The notes beneath the pieces are model-generated. The model was not told the origin of the DNA. It worked only from the letters and a program-made list of their open reading frames with translations, and did not search any database. A stretch of 64,000 bases of DNA. Origin: Ficedula albicollis. Taxonomy: Eukaryota; Chordata; Aves; Passeriformes; Muscicapidae. A program made the position numbers and the translations under genes. Positions 53,151-64,000 of this stretch are shown piece after piece. The stretch's first letter is position 1. Each line of letters opens with the position of its first letter. The DNA lies in contig NC_021684.1 of the NCBI RefSeq assembly GCF_000247815.1, forward strand, positions 14,012,558 to 14,076,557, given 5' to 3'.

Positions 53151-56100
53151 ATGATAATCAGTGAATACTTTTATTTAGCCTGGATATTATTCTCCTTACA
53201 GTTTTGCCACCAACAACAATCACATATTTAACCTTGAAGTCTTTAAAATGATATTACTTCAAAATGCCATTTTCAAAACTGTCTCTAGCTCTTAGGAACT
53301 TTAATTTCACGGCATTTACTGTTTCAATATGCTCTTGAAGGATATGCCAGGCAGGCACTGGAGTTTCGAAGTCCCTTTTTCTTTAAGATTCATGTGAAGA
53401 TCTTTGTGACTCCAGTTTCTAAAACTCTGCACAATGCATCTAGATGGCAAGCAATACAAAAGAATGGTGCATTTTCAAAAGTGTTACATTATTAAAGCAT
53501 AATCAATTGATTATCATCTATTTTAGTAGTCATTTTAATCCAATTATATGTATTTTTTTCATTTTAATCTTTGGCATTCATTAATGGACACTTAGAGCGT
53601 TGCTTGTAGCCATGAAAAATTAGATCGAGTACACCCTGCCCTACTTAAACTGAGTATTAGCAAAGCTACTTTTTCCTTGAGAGATACTTTTTCACAGCTG
53701 ACTATGACTTCCCAAGTGCTTAAGGAAAAGCACTATCCCTAATTGATAACCAAAAATTAATCATAGTCAGATACTTCCAGTTTGCATTCAAATAAGGTAT
53801 TTCTCTGTCTAAATAAGCTTCCTTTACTTGATTATTCATATTGTAGTTCAAAATGTTTAAAAATGAAAGACAGAGTTGGATGAAATGTAGACTACTTAAT
53901 ACAGTGTGTATTTAATATAAAAGTTATGCATTATTCATCTTTGCAATTTGAATAACTTTGAATTTAGCATCCCTGTTCTTCATCTTTTCCTTTGATGAAC
54001 AATTAATTATTAAAATATAATATTGTCAGCATATGGTGCAAAAATCCTTGAAAGTGTAAAATGAGCTTCCTTCTCCTGCCATCCTTTGATAAAGGGATAC
54101 CATATTTGTGGTTTTGCACAGAGCCTTTATCCAGCATCTTAAGTGATTCCATCCTTGTAATAAAAAGGTTACAAAAGTTAGAAATAGTTAAATTGTTAAT
54201 TTTAACTGCGACATTTTTTCTTAAATTCGTGAGGAAAGCACTTTTCAAAATGTGCCTCTGCCTCCCAGCTCTTTCATGTGTAGTCATTGGCTGTTAATGC
54301 AGGGGATGTTGGTGTATTCAAACACTCCTTGGGATTCCTGGTGGCCCACTGTGTGCTGATGTAGAGAGACAGCTCTAAAATAGAAATCCAGTGTCAAGGT
54401 TTGTGTACTGTGTTTGGAAATCAAATCCTGTGACTGACTTTCTCGTTTTCCTAACCAAGTTTTTCTGCATAAAAATGAGCCAATCAAATTAAATGCGACC
54501 TTTTGCTGTGATTATGACTTCTTGATTAGAATCTCCTTGAACTTTGGCCAATCACATATATTTTAGTATTTATTATTTAAGCACACTTTTTCTCACAGAG
54601 GTATGCTATGACAACGAAAAAATATGGATTATTGTTTGTTTATTTCCTTTTTGGAGATGAAGATGTGGTCAAAATCTACTTGGGTTAGAAGGGAAGGAAT
54701 TGACCTCCAAGAGGTTTCAGTATTGCCTTGACTTTAATAGAATTACTCATATTTTGGGATGCTAAAAGCTATGAAAACATCACAGACCTGTTGATATTGT
54801 GCAGAAAACAGAAGCTACATGAAGTGTATGTATCATTGGCATTGTGCAGCAGCAGTGGAGTTAAAAAAATCCCCTGATTATCAGACTGCTGCTAAGAGGT
54901 TTAGGCAACTCCTGATTTGATCAAGACTTCTAGAAGACTGTGGGATGCTGTGGAAGTGAATTCTGCAGACTTCATCCTATTTGGAAGACATGTGTGTCAA
55001 TCACCGGCCCACCTGCTTCTCCCTTCTGTTGGGGTGGGGAGGGGGTGGAAGTGGGTTTGCTCAGCAGCTCTGGTGAGACAGAAAAAAGAGTTCCCTCTGC
55101 CCAAGTGTGGACTCCTGTCTGAGGCATGCAGAATATTGAAAGTAAGGAATAGAGATGTTCAGGAGAGCCCCTGTGTCAGCCTGCCTGAGGCAGTGAGCAC
55201 TTCTGCACAGGCTGAGAGGGCACTTCAGCCTCCAAGTCAACATGAATTGCAGAGGATAAATGCTCAGGGATAGCAGGGAAATTGCCTTGCCTGCAGCTGT
55301 TCTCTCCTTTTGTTTATTTATTTTTCTTCACGGTGTTAAATATTATCAGCTTGTCACTGTTACTTGCAGGTGAATGCTTCCAGTGCTTAGGTCTGTATTT
55401 TAGGCTGTCCAAGGGGATTCTCAGAGAAAAAACAGTCCCCAGGCTGTTGGACCCAGGAAGGAGTTTCTTTGATTTGGGAGAAGGAGCAGCAGTTTTCCCT
55501 GTGAACCCTGTTTGTGATGCAGTGTGGCTGCCTGGCAGCACCCTGGCAGTGCCAGCAGGGTGGGTGCAGGCAGGTCTGAGTGAGCACTGCTTGCAGGTTG
55601 CTTTGAGCACCACGCTGAGCTTCAGCAGTGTCCTGTGTCCCTGCTCCTCAGCCCAGCTGCCTGGCAGCTCCCAGAGAAATTTGGCTGAGCAGCCTGGCTC
55701 TGCCACCTCCATCTCAGCAATCCACTGAGGGTTTGACTCTGCTCCTGCATCCCTTTCTGCCTCTAGCAGAGATGGGACAGATCCACTGCCCGATGTTCTT
55801 TGATCAGGCAGCAGCAAACAGGACCGCTGGGCCTGGCTGTGTCCCACTGGGCTCTGTCTTGCTGCCATCCAGCTGGAGAGCCTTGTACTGAGTGCTGGAA
55901 CCAAGTACCTACAGCATTATTTCTGTACTGACATAAACAAGTGGGGTAGCAAGTGCATTTCACACCTGCACACGTTCAGATTTGGAGCGTGTGTGTTTGG
56001 GATGGGACTGACTAACATTTTGGCTGCTCTTTTAAAAAACCACACGTCAGCTCTTACAGAGGGTTTCCATTTTTCATTCCATATATGATAAAATATGTTG

Positions 56101-56197
56101 TTGCCATTACACCTTGCTAGGCTGCCTAGCAGTGTGATATCTGTTTTAAAGACACATTAAAAAAAAGTGTAATCCTGCTTGTCAATCTTCCCCGCAG

Positions 56198-56355
56198 AGA
56201 AGGAGACCTTTCTGGATCCCTTTGTGCTGAGGGAACTTCTGCCAACGTCGCTGGGGAGCTACTACCGCTACACGGGGTCCCTGACTACTCCTCCCTGCAG
56301 CGAGATCGTGGAGTGGATCGTCTTTAGGAAGCCTGTGCCCATTTCTTACCATCAG
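56198..56355 (+). CDS. PTPRG: PTPRG exon, CA-like domain core with LTTPPC motif
   Basis: The first two bases (AG) complete a Glu codon. The next 52 codons run from [15 protein letters not shown] through [15 protein letters not shown] to [12 protein letters not shown]. The acceptor is TCTTCCCCGCAG and the donor is CAG|GTGGGT (entry phase 1, exit phase 0). SLTTPPCSE is the most conserved alpha-carbonic anhydrase segment. Thr199 and Thr200 (CA II numbering) are retained although a zinc ligand is lost elsewhere. The Cys after PP is at the position that forms a disulfide with an N-terminal cysteine in extracellular family members; that partner would be encoded upstream of this window. The exon is clearly GC-richer than its flanks. 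Reading through the donor would add VGLFSH and stop at 56374-56376, so intron retention would truncate the protein here. Confidence 0.97.
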
Positions 56356-59300
56356 GTGGGTTTGTTTTCTCACTGAAGCCCATCTCTTCTTTTGCCATCC
56401 TTAAGACAGTGTTTTCAAAACCCGCCGGGTTAATTCAGAGAACACAAATGTTTCTGTTGACAAAAAAGGAAGTGTCGGTGTTTTTTTATTCTCTTATTAA
56501 TATTGTTTCTGAACAGGATCCATCCGTCTTGAAGAGACAGTACAACATGAAACCCAGTTTCCTTTCAGTGATTTATTTCGTATTGTTTTTGTTAAGATTA
56601 AATTAAGCTATGGTGTAAATAGTTACATAGAGTTCCCTTTTATTCTTTTTAATTGAAACTTTCTTTTCAAAGTAAAGTGAGTGATTTCAGTTCTGCTCAG
56701 ATTTAGTAATTTGAACTAATTACATTAGAAAAGACATCTTTCCATTAATTCTCCATGCTTAACTGTTTTTATAACACAGTAAAGCTGCCATTATGTGCTC
56801 AGCGAGCTGGTGCACAAATCTTTAAAATTAGCACATAGCAGCTTTTAATGCAAATAGACACAATGTCTGGAGTTTGAAGAATTATCCTGATAAAGCAATG
56901 TCTAGATGAAGTCAAATGTTTGCCAGCTCAGTGTACTCTGACATTGTAAGACTGTGGTCTTTAGAAAGCCAACCTGCTGGACTTAGTGTTGCCTCTTATT
57001 CATCTGTCATAAGCCACTGAGAACAAACTTCTTACATTACTAATTCTGTAAAGTGCACCTGTACAGTTCACTGGGTGATCCTGACTGACAGATGTTGTAC
57101 TCTGAGGTTTCAGAAGTACAAAAGGCACTTGCCATACCCCTGCTCCAGGCTTTTTTTTTCCTGTTTTCTAGATCTCATTGCTTCTCCCATAGATTCTTTC
57201 ATCTTTTTTTGACAGTCTGTGTTCAAGATCAGTTGCAGTGCTTCAGCTGAGGCCCTCCAGAGGCTGAGGGACATGTCAGGATTCATGTCTCCAGCCACCC
57301 ACCCTGGTGCTCTGTTGCCTGTTTCACAAGGGTGGCGGTGCTGCCGTGTTCAGCTCCTGGTCAGCAGGAGCCCTTTTGCTGGAGGCTTTCCCTGGAGCTC
57401 TCTGGCAGTGCTGAGCACACTGTGCCCCCAGGCAGCCCCTGGTTCTGGCTGGAGCCTGGGACTCTGCACATGGTCCCATTTGAATCAGACCCCTTGTTTT
57501 TTTCAGGCTATTTCTCTGATTGTCGAGATCATTTTGAATTCTGTCCTTGCCTGCAGGATACTTGCAATCCCTTGTAGCTTTTCACTACATCAATAAGTTT
57601 ACTGTTTATTATTTGGTGGCTGCAAGGCCTGGCCCATGCTCAGTTTTATACCCTGTGTGCACATCAGGTGGGTCACGACTTCTTTCTTTTTTAACAAATG
57701 CAAATAAAATGGTAAATATCAATTTCAGCTGTGGTATAAAGGTGCTTTATCCTGGCATAGCTCCTTTCCTGTGCTGCACAGAAGTAAGTGTTCCAAATCA
57801 AGCTTTTAAAATTTGGCATTGTGCTGCTCTGTGCATGTGTCTGTGGTTGAAGGGCTGGGAATTCTGTGTGTAGACAGACTTTCATTGATACTACAACACA
57901 TGTGGAATAAATAATAGTATTCCCCCCTCCCTGGTAGCTCTAGATGTGTGTGTTTCAAGAGCCTGCCACCCTGCCACTGCTATGATTATTATTTGTTCCT
58001 CTAACAGAAACAGTGTAACATAATCCATTGCCATAGTTTAACCTTCTTTATCACAAGCCCCATGAAGCAGCCTGTAATCCCAGGGGACGACAGTGATATT
58101 GTTTGAGCTTTGTTGCTGTTCCAATTAAATTCATGCTTTTGTGCAAAATACCTTGCTGGAAAAAGGACAGTAGTGAAGTGGTCCATTTGTGGAGGCTTCT
58201 CTACTTTATTCACAGTCCTCCATCATCATCATCTTCCCTGATAATTAGACAACAAACCAGGACAAGCTGTGTCACCCTGTGGATGCATTGTAAAGCTAAG
58301 TGCATTCAATGACCCAAAGCATGGCATTATCTCTCATAATGCATACCTCAGAGTAGCTCATTGTGCTTATAACAGTTTCAGTATTTTTAATTGCCATTTG
58401 TATATCCAGCCCTTAGAAAACTGCACATCAGGCTTTAATGGTTTGTAATTGCATGACTCAGAGCTTTAGATCAGGTTTTCCTGTATCTACAATAGTCTTA
58501 CAAGAGCTTTTAATTTTTTCTTCTGAACAGGAGCTCTTGTACTCCTTGAAGAGCATAAATGTAGCTCCTTGACTGCAGATCTTAGAATATTATTTTTTTC
58601 TGTCAGCTGTAGATAAATTAATTTCTCATTTGTCATAGATAATATTTTTATAGTGCAAGTGGGGTTGAAATGGCTTATATATACTTCAACACATAAAAAG
58701 TGGAAGGTTAAAAATCATGTTTGAATTGGCAGTTGTTAAAATGCAATTATATCTCCCCAAGGTAGCATGGCAGAAGAAAATATTTTAAAAGTTCTCTCTG
58801 AAAGTTTAAAAATTCAATTAATGTCACAGATGTCTAAGCCTAGAGACTTGACTTTAGAGAACTAGTTACTACCCAAGTTCTTGTGCTTTTATAAAGTCAC
58901 CTTAAACTCTGTTATCTGGCTTCATCAAAACTGCTTCCAGTGCATGAAGTGCAAAAGGTATGTAAATAAGCACACAAGGGTTCGATCTGTGCTTTTACAG
59001 AAGGGTGTAGCAGGATCATCTGTTGTGGGGTTTTTTTTAAGACAAAAGTGTACATCAGTCCTATTACCCCATTTTTAATCCATCCTCCTATGCTTTCGAG
59101 GGGGTCCTTCTAATAATTTAAAAGTTGTTTTTGAAATTTTTCAAGATGTTTCTTTGGAAGAATCAGAAACAGAATTGTGTTGAGAGCCTGGGAATAAGGC
59201 GTTCTTATAATATGGAGAAAAAAAAGTACTATTCAAATCCCAGTATCTGCACCTGCAAGCCTGGAAGCAACATCTGAGCTCTGGAATCAGCTCCTGAGCT

Positions 59301-60513
59301 CTGGAAGTGGCACCTGAGCTCCCTGCCTGCCACAGGACCTGGTCATTGATGGTCACCCCTCCCTGCTCTTCCTCTGCTGAAGGGGGCTCAGATTACTGGT
59401 CTGAAGGGAAATTAAATAAGGTAGTGGGTGCTCCATGGGTGGAGGATGCTTAACTGCTCTGTTACACACTTCTTTGATTATTTTTATCAGCTTTATCAAC
59501 TGGGGCTGCTGTGGTAATTCTTCCAGTTTTAAGTTTTGGAGCTCACATACTTCTCCAGAGCTTTTAGAAGCAAACACACTTAATGAAAAGTGTGTAGGTT
59601 TCAGTGACCTGTCATTAAGCTATGAATGTTACTCACGTCTCTTTTTGAAGTCTTGGGCTAGATTCTGTGCTCCCAAAATCCATTCTATCAATGTGTGTTG
59701 ACTGATGTGATGCAAACAATATCAGGACTGATTCCTTCTCTGCTCTGTCTTGCTTGTTATTTCCAGCAGCAACATAACTAATTCTAGATTTTGTCCTGAA
59801 TGATAACAAGGTAACAGTAAATGCTGTAGCTACTTTGATAGCTGGGAGAAAAATATTAGCTGAAAATATTTTCGCCTTAGTTTGCTAGAATTTTTTTTTC
59901 TGAGAAACACTAAGAGACAAAGTAACAGAAAAGTTTTCCAATTACAGTTTTTTCTTACAGGTTAATACGTTTTCTTATAAATAGCTCAGATCTGAATCCA
60001 ACAGAAGAAACTTATTCCCAGAGGAGTGTATGCTAGCTGTGCCTAAAAGTGCTGCACGAGCTGTCTGTGAAGCTTAGCCTGGCACTAAACTTCGTAAGGT
60101 GTTCAGAGATAAGGAAGTATTGCCTTATCCAGGAGAAAGCTCTTGGTGTGGAATGACCTGGAAGCACTTTTTGACGCGATACTGGAAAATAAAACAGTGC
60201 CAGCGGTGAGGAGGGTTTGGCAAGGCTGTGTCACACACAAAAGGGATCTAAGGGCAAATGTTTCTTTGCCAATGACAGATGTCCACAGGTTCTAGAAGGC
60301 CTTCTCCCATGGTGGGCAGGACAAGCCCTGTGCCGAGATAAGGTGGTTGGCAATAGTTTCAGTGAGCAGTCTGATTTCCCATGTAGTTTTATCAGTCTTG
60401 GCATCAACATTTTACTTCCTTCCATTTTGCTGTCTTATCAGCCACCCGGATTTCACCACATTGTTTTTCTAATTAATGTCCCTTCTCTCCCCTGCCATGA
60501 TGGCTGTGATCAG
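56356..60513 (+). other. PTPRG: Intron of about 4.2 kb
   Basis: This is noncoding sequence between the 158-nt and 193-nt exons, mostly AT-rich. It has a GC-richer patch around 57240-57480 and a three-copy 20-bp minisatellite at 59261-59320. The 3' end has a good polypyrimidine tract (about 60460-60495) before GATCAG. The last 297 bases are open in the frame of the following exon. Confidence 0.85.
59261..59320. repeat. Minisatellite, three 20-bp units
   Basis: Three consecutive 20-bp units start at 59261, 59281 and 59301. Each begins CTGGAA and ends CTGAGCT, with a variable middle. A partial fourth copy is not evident. Confidence 0.88.
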
Positions 60514-60706
60514 CTGGAGGCATTTTACTCCATCTTCACCACTGAGCAGCAAGACCATGTCAAGTCTGTGGAGTACTTGAGGAATAACTTCCGGCCACTG
60601 CAAAGGCTGAACAACAGGAAGGTATCCAAGTCTGCTGTGAAGGATGCTTGGAACCAAGATATGACAGACATCTTGGAAAATCCACTTGGCACAGAAGCTT
60701 CCAAAG
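60514..60706 (+). CDS. PTPRG: PTPRG exon, end of CA-like domain and linker to FN3
   Basis: The exon has 64 codons plus one base, starting LEAFYSIFTTEQQDHVKS and ending NPLGTEASK, then G of the next codon. The acceptor is GTGATCAG, behind a strong pyrimidine tract at about 60460-60495 with no intervening AG. The donor is AAAG|GTAGAT. The first half closes the CA-like fold (the NNFRP strand near residues 24-28). The second half (KVSKSAVKDAWNQDM onward) is the linker to the fibronectin III domain, and the phase 1 exit fits an FN3 module starting in the next exon. The linker differs more from human, as I recall it, than the CA core does. The same frame is open from 60217 through the exon to a stop at 60793, but the flanking parts look like intron. 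Confidence 0.97.
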
Positions 60707-63700
60707 GTAGATGCTACTTTAGAATTTTACACTTGACTAATACGAGAATTTTTTCTGTCTACTTTGTCATCCAATGGTGTCAAGAGCAGCTGTGAGCTAC
60801 CAAAGAGATAATGCAGGTTGTGCAGACATTCCTGTAGGTAAGGGTCAATAAATTAACTAATTCTGCTTATGATGCAAATACCTGTAGAACTCGCTGTCAC
60901 AAGATGCCATGACCATACAGCCTTAGAATATGTGGGTCTCAAAGCCACACAATATAAATCTTAAACTGGCAATGTCCCTGTTTCTGCCAACTGGCTGTAG
61001 AGCTGTGGAGGTGCCAGACAAAAAGGGAAAACCAAAGGGCCAAGGTCAGAGGTGAAAATTCAGCCCCATTAGCACTGAGGCATTGGGTGTTTGAATGGAA
61101 ATAGAGTATCCAGATGTGGTTATGGGTTTCATCTCTCCAGTAACAAGACTTCTAAAGAATTGTCGACCTTTTAATTCAACGTTTGTATCAGTCTGTTGGT
61201 AATGGTGACAGGAGGAAAATAATCTCTTCCTTTTAGGCAGGTGATTTTCTAATGTCTTGCTGAAGTGTTTCATGTGCTTTTTTGTAAAGCAGCTGGCGCT
61301 TGCTTCTGTCAGACACCGGATAATGAGCTGGAGGGAGGGGGGTGGAGGGAGGTTCCTGTTGCACTGACACAGGCAGCCTTGGCTAGAGGAGTGCATCAGA
61401 AATTCTGAGAAATGTGTTCTGGATAAAATAAGACTAGAAATAAATATCATTTACTACTTTTATTTGCCTTTATTTTATTGACTGGTGTTATTTATAGGTA
61501 GAAGAAATCACATGTACTTTCCAGTCTTCAGTCTTGTGAAGTGCTTGGTGCTTAACCAGTAGAGGTGAAGAAGGGAGGGGCAGTTTGCCAGAAGTAAACA
61601 GCTAAGCAGATTTACAAGCTTCTCTTTTTTACCTGGCATTTTCACCTGGCCAGGCAGAGAAAGTGCAGATTTTAGAGGATGTGAATCATGAAAACAGCTG
61701 CATTCAGCAACCTCACCTTCCCAAGAGAGTGCTGGGAGAGTGTATTTCTCAGGGCTCATTATTCTCTGAGCGTGCTTATTTATATATATAATATACACGT
61801 ACACAAACCTCATGTACAAGGCAGCCTTGGGACAGAGAATTTACATCAGAAGTGAGAAGGAGATCTTGGGAATGAAGAAACCCTGCTACGCTCGGATGCT
61901 CTGGACTGTAGTTTTCAATCAGTGCTGTAACAGCAACATGTGTCAGTAATTTCTTCAGTTATATCCTCTGTACATATTATTTACCCAGAACAGTGATGAA
62001 AGTTAATGAGTTACATTATGTTAAAAGTGACAAAACTGACTAGTTTTTATTTTCAGTGCAACCAAGGTACCTCTGATATAACATTCAAGGAGATTTAACT
62101 GCTTTGGCCACACGCCTGCATATTCCTCACCTCGCTGGATTGCTTTTAAGATTATAAAGAATCTTGGGGTGATTTTCATCACCACAGTAAATAACTGAAA
62201 CCCACAATTTTCTCTGAGCATTACAGACACTAAGGTCTGTAGTTAATGGTCTGATCTTGAATTTGGAACTGTCGAGACTAAAGGAGCACCTTGAATAACC
62301 AGTGAGATTCACCATGACTTTGATCTTTAAGAACCAAGCACACGTGGCTTAGTTGCCATGAGGTGAGCCAGTCTACAGGAGCAAGGGACCAGCACAACCA
62401 TTAGTCCATGTTTATATGGTTTGGTTCTTGGGGACTGCTTTCCTGAGCAGGTTCTCTATGGGTCCTCTGCCATCATGTCCAGGTACTGTAATGCTCTGTG
62501 TTTGTGCCTACCTGGGAGTTTGAATTTGTGACAAGAGGGACCTCGGGGGGGACATGCCTTTCCCATGGTCTGGCAACATTCAGCATCTAATGGCAGGGAT
62601 GAGGCTGGAGTTGGTGATTTCTTCCTCCCCTCATCTTTTGCTCTAGGAAGCTAATGGCTGGGCAGCCAGTTGTTTTGCACCAGCTCTGTTAGCTTGTCAC
62701 TTTCTGGGTTGTGTGAGCACTCTGAAAATAGGTGCATTTTTTTCATGAAATTACAATAAATAGGTTGGCACAGTGTTGTTAACACAAAATAGATTGTTGT
62801 ATATCCTCCAAAGGTTACAGGGATGAGATATAGCTGTTCCAGAAATACAGCCGTGGATGTTCCTGGCCCCTTTTTTGACAAAGGTGAACAGTGATGATGT
62901 GCCTGGTCCACTGCACATTCTGAACTAGTGACATAAAAATAAAATGAGTTGAAGTCATAATACTTGAGTGAAAGCAAAACCTGTTGTTTATTCAGCTAGT
63001 AAATATAGTACCACTTTATACAGTGTCAGTCATGCAAAAGTGCTGAGGAGCTGAGTGCATGGAGTGCTTTCCAGCCAGACAGTCTTGCATACAGGTATAG
63101 AAGAGTGTAAGGTTAGCATAACAAATTTATTTTATGCAGATTCTTCTGTGTACCTCCTGGTTTCACCTCAATGCTTTCCACATTACATTAGGCAATGTGA
63201 CCAATGGCTGTCACATGTTGACTCTTGTCTGCCCTCCCTGTTCCTGGTTTGGGTGTTGTAGAAAAAGGCATGGTCACGAAAATGTTTCTTTTACTTGCTG
63301 CAAGGTGATATGGTTTGTGATGGTCTTCAGCTCTGCAGGGTAAGTTTGGGCATGTTTGTCGGTGTGAATTTTTGCGATTTGTTTCCTCTGTCACACTCCA
63401 TTAAGTCTGTGGGCAGTATTGCTAATCTGGAAAACAGTGCAGCATTCATTATGTAAGCCTTTCTTATTTTGGAGGAAAATGTGCCCAGAACAATTTGCAT
63501 AATGTTCAAAATAATTTTCAGAATTCCCTGATGAATAGGGAATTTCAGATCAACACAAAGTAGCGGTCCATTGGCAAATGTGCCATCCTGAAGAGTTTGG
63601 GACCAAAGAGGAATGTGTTTCTTCTCAGCTATCAAAGCTATCTCAGGTCACAGAACTGTGACCAGTAGTGTAACCTGCAGATATACTGGAGGAAAACATT

Positions 63701-64000
63701 CTCACTCTATACCAGTCCTCTGAGTGTTTCCTTAGCGAAGCCCCAAAAATGGTGGCATTTGATAAACAAAACGTTTTCTGGGAAAGGCTGTTTTAGGTCA
63801 GTGCATTTGGATCCAGTTAGTTAACCAGTGTGAATGTTACCAGCCTTTTGCTTTGCAGTTACTCTCCTCTCCCTTCTCTTGTTTTAATTTGAAAGAGGCA
63901 ATGAAGAGAGAGGCATTGTTTTCAATCATCAGAATACAAGATGGTGAAATATTTCAGCTAATTTGAAATAGGGCTAATTTTTCACTTACAACTGAAAACT
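60707..64000 (+). other. PTPRG: Intron (5' part), downstream of the last exon seen
   Basis: Starts with the donor GTAGAT. No further exon is seen; the FN3-encoding exon expected next, beginning with two bases completing a Val codon, is not in the window. A polyadenylation-type hexamer AATAAA lies at 60847-60852, 52 bases after an in-frame stop. I recognise nothing else of note. Confidence 0.8.

Larger units (their letters stand above)
43952..56197 (+). other. PTPRG: Intron of about 12.2 kb
   Basis: This is noncoding sequence between the 67-nt and 158-nt exons. Main contents are a 1007-bp tandem duplication at 50999-53012 running directly into a TA/TG microsatellite, AT-rich stretches at 44300-44720 and 53460-54010, and GC-richer patches at about 46910-47640 and 55480-55900. 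The patches produce open frames of up to 196 codons on both strands without any known domain. I saw no RNA gene or mobile element. Confidence 0.85.
17865..60706 (+). other. PTPRG: PTPRG gene, internal part (4 exons, 3 complete introns)
   Basis: Four exons on the + strand join into one open frame matching the carbonic anhydrase-like (CA-like) extracellular domain of receptor tyrosine phosphatase gamma. Exon sizes are 96, 67, 158 and 193 nt. Introns are about 25.9, 12.2 and 4.2 kb. Splice phases chain correctly: 0 to 0, 0 to 1, 1 to 0, 0 to 1. PTPRG is a type I plasma-membrane receptor with CA-like, FN3, transmembrane and tandem phosphatase domains. From family knowledge, its CA-like domain binds contactin adhesion molecules. 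PTPRZ1 is the closest paralogue, but the sequence as I recall it is far less similar, especially around the LTTPPC segment and the last exon. The gene continues beyond both ends of the window, because no start, stop or terminal exon is present. Confidence 0.95.

Noticed and set aside
52692..53231. 179-codon open frame
   Set aside because: It runs through the TA/TG microsatellite, and the rest is duplicated from 51685-52017. It is low complexity with no domain.
55314..55904. 196-codon antisense open frame and overlapping + strand frames
   Set aside because: It lies in a GC-richer patch where stops are scarce, with open frames in several phases on both strands and no recognisable domain.
56179..56376. 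65-codon open frame as a complete small gene
   Set aside because: Its first six codons and its last six codons (VGLFSH) are intron sequence outside the AG and GT borders. The middle is an internal PTPRG exon.
60217..60795. 192-codon open frame as a separate gene
   Set aside because: Only the central 193 bases resemble a protein; the flanks are intron read in the same frame.
1..64000. CRISPR arrays, tRNA or rRNA genes, insertion sequences, prokaryotic operons
   Set aside because: None was seen. The gene structure with spliced exons and long introns is vertebrate, and the repeats are direct tandem copies without spacer regularity.

Overview
This window is vertebrate nuclear DNA and consists almost entirely of intron. 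It is the middle of one very large gene on the + strand, the receptor-type protein tyrosine phosphatase gamma gene (PTPRG). Four internal coding exons lie at 17865-17960, 43885-43951, 56198-56355 and 60514-60706. All have AG/GT splice borders and compatible phases. Joined, they encode 171 residues plus one base: the C-terminal half of the extracellular carbonic anhydrase-like domain and the start of the linker to the fibronectin III domain. The signal peptide and first half of the CA-like domain should lie upstream of the window. The FN3, transmembrane and two phosphatase domains should lie downstream.

The host is most likely a bird. The protein is very close to mammalian PTPRG, the sequence is AT-rich with local GC-richer patches, and I recognise no Alu, B1 or other SINE and no clear LINE. 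This is an inference from composition and repeat poverty; a turtle or crocodilian is not excluded.

Layout: 1-17864 is the 3' part of an upstream intron. Introns of about 25.9 kb, 12.2 kb and 4.2 kb separate the four exons. 60707-64000 is the 5' part of the next intron. I saw no RNA gene, CRISPR array or intact mobile element. The many 60-245 codon open frames resemble no protein I know, and nearly all look like chance frames in intron DNA.

The most unusual structure is a series of recent direct tandem duplications, all intronic. Unit sizes are about 490, 48, 56, 64, 86, 74, 146, 801, 80 and 1007 bp. The 801-bp case contains a single N at 34345 flanked by the same 150 bp on both sides, which is what an unmerged contig overlap looks like, so at least that one may be an assembly artefact. 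Other points of note are the loss of a zinc-ligand histidine in the CA-like domain, a possible intronic polyadenylation isoform after the last exon, a perfect 14-bp hairpin, a 3 x 20 bp minisatellite and a long antisense open frame. I found no convincing undescribed biological system.
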